Under the pieces are notes generated by a model. It worked only from the letters and a program-made list of their open reading frames with translations, was not told where the DNA came from and searched no databases. The position numbers and the translations under genes were made by a program. Positions 7,679 through 16,799 of a DNA stretch of 64,000 nt are shown piece by piece. The stretch spans positions 248,001 to 312,000 of the forward strand of contig CBDCMR010000003.1 of the NCBI GenBank assembly GCA_965219035.1, given 5' to 3'. Numbering within the stretch: the stretch's first letter is position 1; the number at the start of each line of letters is the position of its first letter. The DNA comes from CBDCKN01 sp965219035 (GTDB taxonomy: Bacteria > Gemmatimonadota > Gemmatimonadetes > Longimicrobiales > Gaopeijiaceae).

Positions 7679-10003
7679 TCACCGCCCCCCGGGCGGGAGA
7701 TGCTCGAGCCAGTAGCGTGACATGAGCCGGAAGAGATGTGGCCGGGTCTCTTCTCCTTCCCTCATCCCATGATTGCGGTTGGGGTACAACATGTACTCGA
7801 ACGGCTTGCCTAGCTCGATGAGCCGATTCACCAGATGCTCGACGATCTGAAGATGGGTGTTGGTCTCGCCCGAGCCGTGGACGATGAGGAGGCGCCCCTT
7901 CAACCCTTCGGCATAGTAGAGCGGAGCGGCGACGCGGTACCCCTCGGGATTCTCCTCGGGCGTCCGCATGAAGATCTCCTGGTACCACGCTTGGTACAGA
8001 TCTGCTTGTGGCTTCGGCACGACGGCGATGCCGACGTGATACTGATCCGGCTTTCTGAAGAGCGCGTTCAAGGTGTTCGTGCCGCCGCCGCTCCACCCCC
8101 AGATCCCCACGCGTGATAAATCGACGTAAGAGTGCGTGCGGCCCAGCTCGCTGAGGCCGTCCGCCTGCTCTTCCGTCGACAGCGGACCCAAGCTTCCGAA
8201 GACCGACCGGCGCCATGCCGCACCTTTGGGCGCAGGCGTTCCCCGATTGTCCATCGAGACCACGAGATACCCTTCGTCGGCGAGGGCATGGTGGTAGAGG
8301 CTGTGGCCCTGCTGACCTCTTCCCCAGTCATCCAAGACTGTCTGCCCCGCAGGCTCTCCGTAGACGAAGATGACCACGGGGTATTTCTTGCCCGCATCGA
8401 AGTCCCGGGGCTTGATCATCAGCGCGTCCATCACGACACCGTTCCCGATGTCCACCGTGAAGAACTCGGTCGGGCGTGTAATCCACGCTCTCATCTTCTC
8501 GCGAAGCGCCGCGTTGTCCTCCAGCACGCGCACGGTGCGGTGCGACGGCAGCTCGATCAGCTCGAACACGGGCGGCGTGTCGAAGGTCGAGTATGTATGG
8601 ATGGCAAAGCGGGCGTCGGGTGAGAAATCGTAGCTGTGCGTTCCGGGCTGCCCTACCGGCGTCACCCGCTCGGCGTCTCCAGTCGCATCCAGGCGCACGC
8701 GATAGAGATACTTCTGGGCGCCGTCGTCGGGTGACGCATGGTAATAGAGCCAGCCGCCCTCCTCGTCGATCACTGCGGCGCTCCCCCTAGGATCTCGCTG
8801 GTACCTGCGCGTCACGATGTCGTGCGCATCGCGAGTGAGCAGCGTCTCCTTCCTGCCGTCGCGCGAGATGAGATACGCATGCCGCCAGCCATCCTTCTCG
8901 CTCACCAGCACGAACGCCTGCCCGTCGCCCAACCAGTCGATGCCGCCGTTCGTCCCGTCGCTGCTGTCCACCCAAGCCGAGTCGGCTTCTTGGTAGGCGC
9001 TACTGACCCTGCCGGTTCGAACGTTGGCGAACAGCACATTGCGCCGATCGCTCGCTCGGGATAGCTGCTCCACGACGAGCTCCTCCGAGCTCCCCGCCCA
9101 ATCGAGACCTCTGAGGTAGAAGTCTCCTGGCTGGCCTGGAAGAGCCATCCAACGGGTCGGGCCGCCATCGGCGCTCACCACACCCAGGCGCAGTTTCGGG
9201 ATCGGAGTTCCCACCTTCGGAAAGCGCAAATACTCTGCAACCGGATACAGGCTCTCCGTATAGTTGATGCGCGGGAACACCCCGACCTCGCGCGAGTCCA
9301 CCTGAATGTAGGCGATCTGCTCGCTGTCAGGGCTCCAGCGCACACCGCCTCCACGAGTCCCCCAGTCGCTGACGCCATTGCCCAACGATCCGGGCATCCC
9401 GTCGTGCGTGAGTCTGATATTCCGCCCACTCGACACGTCATGGACGTACAGATTGTGCCCATGGATGTAGAGGATACGCTGGCCATCGGGCGAAAGCGCA
9501 TCCCCCACCCGGCAGGACGCGACTCCGGACAGGACCATCCGCAATTCTGTGGACTCCAGATCGAGCAACCAACAATCGCGGACCGGGCCGCCATCCGGCA
9601 GCTCGCGCGTGTTCGCTTGGAGAAGTAGGCGCCGCCCATTCGGCGAGAGTCCGACATCTTCGATGACGAGGGGTCCGGCTGTGCCGGATGGGACTAGCTG
9701 CGACGAGGACCGGATCATCTGGCGTGTGCCGCTGGCGGCATCATAGCGCACGAGCTCCTGCGCCCCGTCGGAGGTGGGCTCGAGCACGAGAAGGCCGGAT
9801 CCATCCGGAAGCCAAAGCTGCGATAGAGGACTCTTGGCCTCCATCTCGTTCGTCTCATAGATCGCGCGAATCCGTGCATCCAGCTCCGCAGACAGCTCGG
9901 CGGAAGGAACGGTCTGCGGTGGTCCGCCGCCGCACGCGAGGAGAAGAGAGCAGCACGACAGCACGAACGCGGTCAGCGTGGTCCTGCGGGGACAAGGGGA
10001 CAT
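7679..10003 (-). CDS. dipeptidyl-peptidase IV-type S9 serine peptidase, lipoprotein
   Basis: 774 residues, the normal DPP4 length. A lipoprotein signal peptide ends in LLLAC-GGG. The N-terminal ~480 residues are a DPP4 beta-propeller (TRGGGVRWSPDSEQIAYIQ, YPVAEYLRFPKVG). The C-terminal alpha/beta-hydrolase has the nucleophile elbow WGWSGGGTNTL and the His loop PNRNHGM. The acid loop, HGTADDNVH in the family, reads HGSGETNTH, so the catalytic Asp position is Glu. It would cleave dipeptides after Pro or Ala in the periplasm. A GGGAGGTG ribosome-binding site precedes the ATG. Upstream are a peptidase remnant and the VPS10-like gene. Confidence 0.93.
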   Translation of the reverse strand: MSPCPRRTTLTAFVLSCCSLLLACGGGPPQTVPSAELSAELDARIRAIYETNEMEAKSPLSQLWLPDGSGLLVLEPTSDGAQELVRYDAASGTRQMIRSSSQLVPSGTAGPLVIEDVGLSPNGRRLLLQANTRELPDGGPVRDCWLLDLESTELRMVLSGVASCRVGDALSPDGQRILYIHGHNLYVHDVSSGRNIRLTHDGMPGSLGNGVSDWGTRGGGVRWSPDSEQIAYIQVDSREVGVFPRINYTESLYPVAEYLRFPKVGTPIPKLRLGVVSADGGPTRWMALPGQPGDFYLRGLDWAGSSEELVVEQLSRASDRRNVLFANVRTGRVSSAYQEADSAWVDSSDGTNGGIDWLGDGQAFVLVSEKDGWRHAYLISRDGRKETLLTRDAHDIVTRRYQRDPRGSAAVIDEEGGWLYYHASPDDGAQKYLYRVRLDATGDAERVTPVGQPGTHSYDFSPDARFAIHTYSTFDTPPVFELIELPSHRTVRVLEDNAALREKMRAWITRPTEFFTVDIGNGVVMDALMIKPRDFDAGKKYPVVIFVYGEPAGQTVLDDWGRGQQGHSLYHHALADEGYLVVSMDNRGTPAPKGAAWRRSVFGSLGPLSTEEQADGLSELGRTHSYVDLSRVGIWGWSGGGTNTLNALFRKPDQYHVGIAVVPKPQADLYQAWYQEIFMRTPEENPEGYRVAAPLYYAEGLKGRLLIVHGSGETNTHLQIVEHLVNRLIELGKPFEYMLYPNRNHGMREGEETRPHLFRLMSRYWLEHLPPGGR

Positions 10004-10123
10004 TGCTAGGCACCTCCCTCACGACAGATGGGCAGCGAAGGCTTCGGCGGCCAGCGGCCCGGCCGCGCCGCCGCTGTCAGAATAGCTCGAGGTATGTAAC
10101 GGCCGCTTTACGGACGCATGCTT

Positions 10124-10273
10124 TCAGATTTCCAGGAGGGCCCACTCCTTTGTCAGGTTCGGCACGCTTCCCGCAACCCAGCCCTTCTCCGTTCCTACCA
10201 CCACGAGGTCCGAGGGGTTGTAGCCGTAGCCGCCCTCGGGATCGAAGAGGCCAGGCTCCATGGAGAAGGTCAT
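10124..10273 (-). pseudogene. C-terminal remnant of an M24 (Xaa-Pro type) peptidase
   Basis: A 49-codon frame reads MTFSMEPGLFDPEGGYGYN, then PSDLVVVGTEKGW and a terminal TKEWALLEI. This is the end of the M24 'pita-bread' peptidase fold, including the Glu ligand of the SMEPG motif. Upstream there is a stop in frame and no trace of the other four metal ligands. It sits in the 312-base gap between the VPS10-like gene and the DPP4 gene and shows that a third peptidase gene once stood here. Confidence 0.65.
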
Positions 10274-10315
10274 GACCTGCAAAAGGCAAAGCAGAAGCTA
10301 AAACCGGCCCCAAGA

Positions 10316-13300
10316 TCAGCGCCGCCGTGGCGCGGGCGGTACGATGTGTGGCACGCGGCCTGGCCAGAGGTTCCGGTCCATGAGCTCGGAATAGAGGGAC
10401 GGTAGCTCAGTCTCCAGAAGCCCGTTCAACTCCTGGACGGTCTCTGTCGCGTCCTCGAACAGCCAATCGATCTGCCGGAGCTGATCGGGCCGCGGTGGGC
10501 CGGATGGCCAACGCTCGAGGTAGCCTTTGAGCCCCTGCCAGCCCGTGACGGCACTCATCACTTGCCGAACATCCCCCTTGAGGTCCGAGAGCTTATCGGC
10601 CAACTCCTCTACGCGGCTCTGGATCTCTTCGCTGGCGGCCTCACCTCCACGGCCAGCCTCCTCGGCAAGTTGCTTCTTGAGCCCCTCGATCTGGTCGGAG
10701 AGGGGGTTCACTACCTTCTGGGCGGCATCCAGGGTCTTCAGGATCTCATGAAGGTCCAGCTGGGCAGCCTGGCGTGCCTGCCGATCCGCGTCCGAAACGT
10801 GGATCAAGGGATCTGCTTCCACCGTTATCTGGCCCGTGAGCTGGGCTAGGCCGGCAGCACTCTCCTCCCCGGTCACCGCTGCGCCTCGCGGGACATTGAC
10901 TGCCACCCGGTAGCTTCCAGGCAGGACGTTGGGACCTCGGGGCCCGGGATCAAGGGCGTAAAGAAACGCTCCAGGCTCGTAGGCTGGCTCCATGCGGAGG
11001 TCCCAGAACACCCGATTCAGCCCCCGCTCGCCCGGCCCCTCCAGGGTGCGGATCACCTTCCCCCCGGCGTCGCTGATGACAACCTCCACGTCACCCTGGG
11101 ATGACTCACCGAGGTAGTAGGTGATGCCAGCTCCGAACTCCGGGTTGGGCGCCAGGAACTGGCCGTTGCCGAACCAAACCTCGGGGTCGTAGGTGTGGAG
11201 GAGCCGGGCCGTCGGGACTGGCAGGAGGTGCTCGCGGGCCGCCAACACCTCAGACGTCAGGGCCTCCAGGGGTCCGATATCGTCCAGGATCCAGATACCC
11301 CGCCCATGGGTCCCCACGATCAGGTCGTTGTCCCGAGGGTGGATGATCAGATCATCCACAGGGACCGAAGGCATGTTGCCGTTCAGAGAGGCCCACGTGG
11401 CTCCCCCGTCAATGGACAGATGCACCCCCTTCTCGTGCCCCACGAAGAGGAGCCGGGGGTTCCTCGGATGCTCCTGAATGATGTTGACCGACGTCTCCTC
11501 CGGCAGACCCCGGGCCAGCGCCCGCCACCTCTGGCCGTAGTCCTCGCTCACGTAGACGTAGGGTCGGTAGTCGTCGTTGTAGTGCCCGTCGAAGGTGGCG
11601 TACACCCGGCCCTGGGCATGGTGGGAGGCCACCACCCTGCTCGCAAAGGTCATGGGGGGGAGGTCGGGGATCCGGCCGGTGACGTTCGTCCAGTCGGCCC
11701 CGCCGTCCCGGGTGACGTGCACCTGCCCGTCGTCGCTCCCCGTGTAAAGAACATCCGGATTCAGGGGCGACTCGCCGATCGTCGTGAGGCCGGGGTAGGA
11801 CGCGCTCCCATCGTGGCGGGAAAGGGTCTCCTCGGTGACCCTACGGCCCATCATCTCCAGCGTATCCCGGTCCACCCCCATGGTCAGGTCCGCACTGATC
11901 ACCTCCCAGTGCCGCCCCCGATCGCTTGACCGGAAGACCACCTGCGCTCCGAAGTAGATCGTCGCCGGATCGTGGCTCGACATGACCAGCGGCGAGTTCC
12001 AGTGCCAGCGGTAGGCTCTCTCCTCTTCCCCTTCTTCGTTCTTCACGGGCTTTTCCGCCGGAGCCGGGTCGATCGCCTGGCGCTCCCCGGTGGTGAGATG
12101 GAAGCGGTTGAGCCGCCCACCCTGGGACTCACTGAAAACAATGGTGTGGTCGTTGGGGTCGATCAGGGTGTAGAAGCCGTCACCCGGCCCGACCTTGTAG
12201 ACATCGTGATTGGAGAGGCCATCTTCGCTGCGGGTGGCGCTGGGCAGGCACCAGGAGCCGTAGTCCTGGCTGCCTCCGCAGACCCGGTACGGATCCCGCA
12301 TGTCCACACCGATCTCGTAGAACTGGCCGATGGCCAGGTTGTCCTTGAACAGCCAACTCTCGCCCCGGTCCCAGGAGATCGATACCCCACCGTCGCCGAC
12401 GAGAATCATGTGGTTGGAGTCGTCTGGATCGATCCAGAGGTCGTGGTGGTCAGGGTGGACTCCCACCGCCACCGGGGCCTCGTCCCGGAAGGTCTTGCCA
12501 CCATCGTCCGAGACGTGAAGGCGCGTCCCCATCACGTAGACGCGGTTCGCGTTGTCGGGGGCGATGCGGATCTGGCTGTAGTACGTCGGTCTGGGGTTGA
12601 GCGTGTTGACGTGTTCCCAGCTGTCGCCCCGGTCGGTGCTCCGGAAGATGCCCCCCTTCTGCGCAACGCTTTGAGAAGGTCCAGAGAAGACGGCGAAGCC
12701 CCGCTGGGGGTCCGCCTCTACCATTGCGTAGATGATCCGCCCGTCTCGCCGGTAGATGTCCAGGCCGATCCGCCCCTTGTCCCCCTCCGGGAGTCCCCCC
12801 GTCAGCTCGGTCCAGCTCTCCCCCCCGTCGTACGTCCGGTAGAGGCCGCTCCCGGGGCCACTACCGCTGAACCCCCACGCCCTCCGCCGCCGCTGGTACA
12901 TGGCCGCGAAGACCGTCTCCGGGTCGTGGGGATCCATGGCCAGGTCGATCGCCCCGGTGTGCTCATCCACGTATAGCACCCTCTCCCACGTCTCACCCCC
13001 ATCGTTGCTCTTGAAGACTCCCCGCTCCGGGTTCGAACCCCATAGATGCCCCACCCCCGCCACGTACACGACATCCGGGTTTGTCGGATGGATCACGATC
13101 CGGCCTACGTGCCGCGTCTCCTTCAGCCCCATGTGGCTCCAGCTCCGGCCGCCGTCCACCGACTTGTAGACGCCCTCGCCCCAAGAGGAGCTCTGCCGGT
13201 TGTTCGCCTCGCCCGTACCTACCCACACCAGGTTCGGGTTCGAGGGGGCCACCGCCACATGGCCGATCCCGATCATCCCCTCCACAGAATCGAAGACCGG

Positions 13301-13615
13301 ATCCCAGGTGGTGCCCTGGTTCGTGGATTTGAAGAGCCCTCCGATAGCAGTGCCCAGGTAGATGACGTCCGGGGCACCCGGCACCTTGGCGACTTCAACA
13401 GCAGCGATTCGCCCCCCCATGGTTGCCGGACCGATACTGCGCCACTTCAGGCCCGACAGGGCACCGCCATCGAGCAGGACCGAAGTTGCCTCCCGCCCTC
13501 TTGCCCGAGCCGCCGCATCGTCCGTGCTCTGTCCAACCACTTCGGCGAGGTCTGGACCGCTGGGTATCCCAGCGAGAAGCAGAATAAGGATGAGGCAAGA
13601 ACTCGCGGTACGCAT
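10316..13615 (-). CDS. sortilin/VPS10-type BNR-repeat exported protein
   Basis: About 1,099 residues, the usual size of this family. A signal peptide (SCLILILLLAGIPSGP) is followed by repeated Asp-box/BNR motifs of the form S.DGG.TW or S.DRG..W (STNQGTTWDP, SVDGGRSWSH, SNDGGETWER, SSDRGRHWEV, TRDGGADWTN, SEDYGQRWRA), which form a ten-bladed-type propeller. A C-terminal helical region (LKKQLAEEAGR) closes it. Function is unproven; such proteins lie beside exported peptidases in these bacteria. The start at 13615 has AGGGAGGAG upstream; an earlier ATG at 13651 is less likely. Confidence 0.88.
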   Translation of the reverse strand: MRTASSCLILILLLAGIPSGPDLAEVVGQSTDDAAARARGREATSVLLDGGALSGLKWRSIGPATMGGRIAAVEVAKVPGAPDVIYLGTAIGGLFKSTNQGTTWDPVFDSVEGMIGIGHVAVAPSNPNLVWVGTGEANNRQSSSWGEGVYKSVDGGRSWSHMGLKETRHVGRIVIHPTNPDVVYVAGVGHLWGSNPERGVFKSNDGGETWERVLYVDEHTGAIDLAMDPHDPETVFAAMYQRRRRAWGFSGSGPGSGLYRTYDGGESWTELTGGLPEGDKGRIGLDIYRRDGRIIYAMVEADPQRGFAVFSGPSQSVAQKGGIFRSTDRGDSWEHVNTLNPRPTYYSQIRIAPDNANRVYVMGTRLHVSDDGGKTFRDEAPVAVGVHPDHHDLWIDPDDSNHMILVGDGGVSISWDRGESWLFKDNLAIGQFYEIGVDMRDPYRVCGGSQDYGSWCLPSATRSEDGLSNHDVYKVGPGDGFYTLIDPNDHTIVFSESQGGRLNRFHLTTGERQAIDPAPAEKPVKNEEGEEERAYRWHWNSPLVMSSHDPATIYFGAQVVFRSSDRGRHWEVISADLTMGVDRDTLEMMGRRVTEETLSRHDGSASYPGLTTIGESPLNPDVLYTGSDDGQVHVTRDGGADWTNVTGRIPDLPPMTFASRVVASHHAQGRVYATFDGHYNDDYRPYVYVSEDYGQRWRALARGLPEETSVNIIQEHPRNPRLLFVGHEKGVHLSIDGGATWASLNGNMPSVPVDDLIIHPRDNDLIVGTHGRGIWILDDIGPLEALTSEVLAAREHLLPVPTARLLHTYDPEVWFGNGQFLAPNPEFGAGITYYLGESSQGDVEVVISDAGGKVIRTLEGPGERGLNRVFWDLRMEPAYEPGAFLYALDPGPRGPNVLPGSYRVAVNVPRGAAVTGEESAAGLAQLTGQITVEADPLIHVSDADRQARQAAQLDLHEILKTLDAAQKVVNPLSDQIEGLKKQLAEEAGRGGEAASEEIQSRVEELADKLSDLKGDVRQVMSAVTGWQGLKGYLERWPSGPPRPDQLRQIDWLFEDATETVQELNGLLETELPSLYSELMDRNLWPGRVPHIVPPAPRRR

Positions 13616-13883
13616 GAGTACTCCTCCCTGCTTTCCTATCTTTAACAACAACGCCCGCCGCTCGCGCTATCCGCCCTTCACTTCCCCTGTGGCTACGCTC
13701 CGCGGAGGCTCTATCAGCCAGTGCACGAACCAGGTCCGAAGCCGCTCCAGACGATCGATCAGAAGCCACGGCTCACCGGCACGCGCTCCAGTCCGGGCCG
13801 CAATATACGTTCTCCGTCCGCGTGCTGGTAGGCGTTCCTCGTGTTCTCAGGGGTCTTGTAGCCTCCAGTGGTGGCCGCGTGCT

Positions 13884-13988
13884 CCTTTTGACTACATTGA
13901 GCGGTTCTACAACCGCCGCCGACGCCATTCCCACACCAACGGCTTACCCCCAGCGGAGTATGCCCGCATCATGGAGAACCCATCTTAG
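13884..13988 (+). pseudogene. C-terminal fragment of an IS3-family OrfB transposase
   Basis: The frame PFDYIERFYNRRRRHSHTN, then GLPPAEYARIMENPS and a stop, is the hallmark end of IS3 OrfB (F-Y-N-x-R-R-R-H-S, then PAEY). Nothing upstream in 13616-13880 matches the rest of the transposase and no terminal repeat is visible. It is on the opposite strand from the truncated IS3 at 6.0-6.8 kb, which lacks just this part, but sameness of origin cannot be shown. The remainder of the 449-base gap holds nothing I can name. Confidence 0.75.
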
Positions 13989-14064
13989 CTCACCCTGGGC
14001 CAGGCTCGGTCTCGCGAATGAGCGCTCCAAGTCACGGCCGCACGTTTCCTCGGAGGGATCTACC

Positions 14065-15408
14065 GTGGACAGAAGAGCCTTCCTGAACGGTCTCGGAGTC
14101 GCCTCAGCGAGTCTGCTCCCAGCCCCACCCAAGTCCGAGGCAGGCACTGCCGCCGGGCACGGTGTCGCGTCCACCCAGACGGAGAGAACCACGGGCCGAG
14201 CCCACCTGGGGCGTATCGAGGCTGCCACGCAAGGGCTGGCCGGACAGTCGGCACAGGAGGTGGCGCGTAACGAGGACTTCTGGCGCGAGGTGCAGCAGAG
14301 CTTCAGCGTGAGCCGCAGCGTTGTCAATCTCAACAACGCCGGACTCAGCGCCTGCCCCAAGGTCGTTACCGACGCAGTGTTGGATCTCACGATGGAGCAG
14401 GAGAAGCTCCCGCCTTATACCGCCTTCACGACCCTACCTCCACGACTAGAGGTAGTGCGAGTGAAACTGGCGAGACAACTCGGTTGTGATCCCGAAGAAG
14501 TCGCTATCGTGCGAAACGCTACCGAAGCGCTGCAGACCGTACTGTTGGGGATCGAGTTGGAGCCAGGGGACGAGATCCTCACCACAACCCACGATTACTG
14601 GGCCATGCTGGACGGTCTCGAGCAGCGCCGCCGCAGGGACGGGATCGTGGTCAAGCACGTCCCCGTGCCTGCGGTGCCACGAAGTATGGGTGAGCTCACG
14701 GCCGCCATCGAGAGCGGTATCACCGACCGGACACGCTTGATCCTCGTCTCTCACCAGGTAAACCTCACGGGCCAGATCTTCCCGGTGAGGGAGATCTGCG
14801 AAATGGCACACGCCAGGGAGATCGAGGTCGTGGTCGATGGGGCACAGTCTTTCGGCCAGTTCGACTTCAAGCTCGAAGACCTGGGTTGCGACTACTTCGG
14901 CACCAGTCTTCACAAATGGCCCATGGCTCCCAAGGGTACGGGACTGCTCTATGTGCGCCGCGACCGAATCTCGGGCATCTGGCCGCTCCTGCCTCCGCCG
15001 AGTGAGTTCCACGACGATGTGCGCAAGTTCGAGGCACTGGGTACGATCCCCGCCACCTCGCTGGCGATCGGTGAGGCCATTGCTTTCCACAACGGCATCG
15101 GTGGAAAGAGAATAGAGGAGCGGCTTCGGTATCTCACCCGGTACTGGGTGGACCGTGTTGCGCAGCATCCAAACGTCCGCTTTCGGACCGCTTTTGAACC
15201 CGATATGAGCTGTGCCATCGCAACCGTCGACATCGAGGGCATCCAGCCGCGCGCGCTCCTCGACCGCCTGTGGGACCGGCACCGCATTCGGGTGGCCAAC
15301 CCCACCCAGCGTGCCGACAACGTGCGGGGTGTGAGGGTCAGCCCCGGCCTTCAAACAACGCTCGAGGAGTTAGATACTTTCTGTGACGTGATGGAGGGGA
15401 TCGCGTAA
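14065..15408 (+). CDS. class V aminotransferase (isopenicillin-N-epimerase-like), Tat-exported
   Basis: 447 residues. The N-terminus has a Tat-like MDRRAFLNGLG and a short hydrophobic run. The fold-type I PLP core is clear: VRNATEALQTVL, DYWAMLDGLE, VVVDGAQSFGQFDF (the Asp that contacts the pyridine ring) and the Schiff-base region SLHKWPMAPKG with Lys at about residue 284. Family members are epimerases, desulfurases or lyases. The GTG at 14065 follows GGAGGG by a normal spacing, and it fits a compact Tat leader better than earlier starts. It is followed by a terminator and then an exported racemase-like gene. Confidence 0.87.
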   Translation: MDRRAFLNGLGVASASLLPAPPKSEAGTAAGHGVASTQTERTTGRAHLGRIEAATQGLAGQSAQEVARNEDFWREVQQSFSVSRSVVNLNNAGLSACPKVVTDAVLDLTMEQEKLPPYTAFTTLPPRLEVVRVKLARQLGCDPEEVAIVRNATEALQTVLLGIELEPGDEILTTTHDYWAMLDGLEQRRRRDGIVVKHVPVPAVPRSMGELTAAIESGITDRTRLILVSHQVNLTGQIFPVREICEMAHAREIEVVVDGAQSFGQFDFKLEDLGCDYFGTSLHKWPMAPKGTGLLYVRRDRISGIWPLLPPPSEFHDDVRKFEALGTIPATSLAIGEAIAFHNGIGGKRIEERLRYLTRYWVDRVAQHPNVRFRTAFEPDMSCAIATVDIEGIQPRALLDRLWDRHRIRVANPTQRADNVRGVRVSPGLQTTLEELDTFCDVMEGIA

Positions 15409-15417
15409 ACGGATTGT

Positions 15418-15451
15418 AGGCGCGCGACTACGCGCGCCTCTCATCTTTTCT
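15418..15451 (+). terminator. rho-independent terminator after the aminotransferase gene
   Basis: AGGCGCGCG-acta-CGCGCGCCT forms a 9-bp GC stem with a 4-base loop, followed by TCTCATCTTTTC, ten bases after the TAA. Confidence 0.75.
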
Positions 15452-15495
15452 CCAAGGTCCAGGCACGCCTTCAGTGGGCAGGAAAGGAAAGATCC

Positions 15496-16701
15496 ATGAA
15501 CAAGGGACTATCTCGCCGAGAGTTTCTGGAACTGAGCGGAGGTGTGCTCGGCGTTTCGGCCGCTACCGCCTGTGCCACGCAATCAGTTCCTACACAAACC
15601 CCATCGCCATCGCCCGGACCTAGGGCGTTCTCTGTGAACAGCCCTGATCCCTGGATCGAGATCGACCGTGGGGCTTTCCAACACAACGTGCGTGAAGCAT
15701 CTCGTCTGGCGGGCGGACGTCCCATTCTCGCTGTGGTGAAGAACAATGCCTACGGCTTGGGGGACCAGACAGTGGGCCCCATCCTCGCCGATTGCCCCGA
15801 GGTTGGTGGTATCGCTTGCGTCAGGGTGCACGAGGGATTGGCCATGAGGCAGGCCGGCGTGGGCAAGCCGATTCTGAACATGGCGGAGGTCTCTGAGCCG
15901 GAGATGGAAGAGCTCGTGCGACACGAGGTCACGCCATCGGTCTGGCTCGACGACGCGCCTCAGCGCATCGAACGCCTGGCGCGACGCTTGGGACATTCGG
16001 TGCCGGTCCAGCTCTACGTCGATACCGGCATGGGCCGGGAGGGCATGCCGTCCCGCCGTGGTTGGCAGTGGATGGAAACCTTGTGGAGGAGTGAGTCGGC
16101 GAAGGTGCTTGGCACCTACACCATGTTCGTGCACGAGTTGGAGTTCGACCGCGAGCAGCTAGCTTGCTTCGAGAGCATCATTTCACGGGCTCGGGCTGGT
16201 GGCCTGGCTCTGGGGACCCTTCACGCCGCCCCGACGTTCGAACTATTCCAACTTCCCGAGGCGCACTTGGATATGGTGCGTCCGGGTAACGCCTTGTTCG
16301 GCAACTATCCCGGCGTCGAAGGCATGCACGAACTGGCCGACCTGAAGCCGGTGTTCCGGCTCTGCGCGCGCGTCGTCCGGCTCGAGCGACTCGAGCCCGG
16401 AGAGAGTGCTGGCTTCTACCGCTCCTACCTGGCCGAGCGGCCCACCTGGATAGCGTTGTTACCGGTGGGCCACACCGACGGATATCCGTCTACGGCGGCC
16501 GGCACTTGCGAGGTGTTGATCGGTGGCCGGCTCTACCCCGTGATTGCGAACGTCAACTCGGCACACACCATCGTGGAGATCGGAGCAGAGAAGACCGTCG
16601 CAGTGGGCGACGTGGCCACACTGATCGGTCCGGACCATCAGGCGATACTGCCGCACACCGTAGCCGATCGGACTGGGGTGACGAAGCTGTCCCAACCGTA
16701 G
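15496..16701 (+). pseudogene. alanine racemase-like protein, Tat lipoprotein, 3' end split by IS256
   Basis: 401 codons to the stop. The leader has LSRREFLELSGG and a lipobox-like ATAC, so a Tat-exported lipoprotein is likely. The barrel begins WIEIDRGAFQHNV and has the PLP lysine in LAVVKNNAYGLG (Lys 82). The C-terminal domain has ALLPVGHTDGYPS and CEVLIGGRLYPV. The frame ends ...DRTGVTKLSQP, where the last four codons and the stop belong to the IS256 end. The true C-terminus continues after the IS (18135-18202). Loss of ~22 residues may or may not abolish activity; the second-subunit Tyr region reads GFYRSY. Confidence 0.82.
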
Positions 16702-16730
16702 TTGAAGGTTCCTGATAGGGGAGAAAGAAA

Positions 16731-16799
16731 AGTGGTGGTTCCGGGGGTCCCGGGCCGATAGGCTCGGGTAGGCAAAAACCCCAACACGGAGCCACCACG
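16731..16799 (+). promoter_or_regulatory. inverted repeat in the transposase leader
   Basis: GTGGTGGTTCCG near the left end of the IS pairs with CGGAGCCACCAC just before the transposase ATG. The hairpin would sequester the translation start in transcripts reading in from outside, a known way IS elements limit impinging expression. This role is inferred. Confidence 0.45.

Noticed and set aside
11195..12976. Long plus-strand open frames opposite the VPS10-like gene
   Set aside because: They are GC-driven shadows; no start signals, no motifs, and the minus-strand gene is clearly coding.
13021..13045. GGGTTCGAACCCC as a possible tRNA T-loop
   Set aside because: It lies inside the VPS10-like coding frame and no acceptor, D or anticodon stems surround it.
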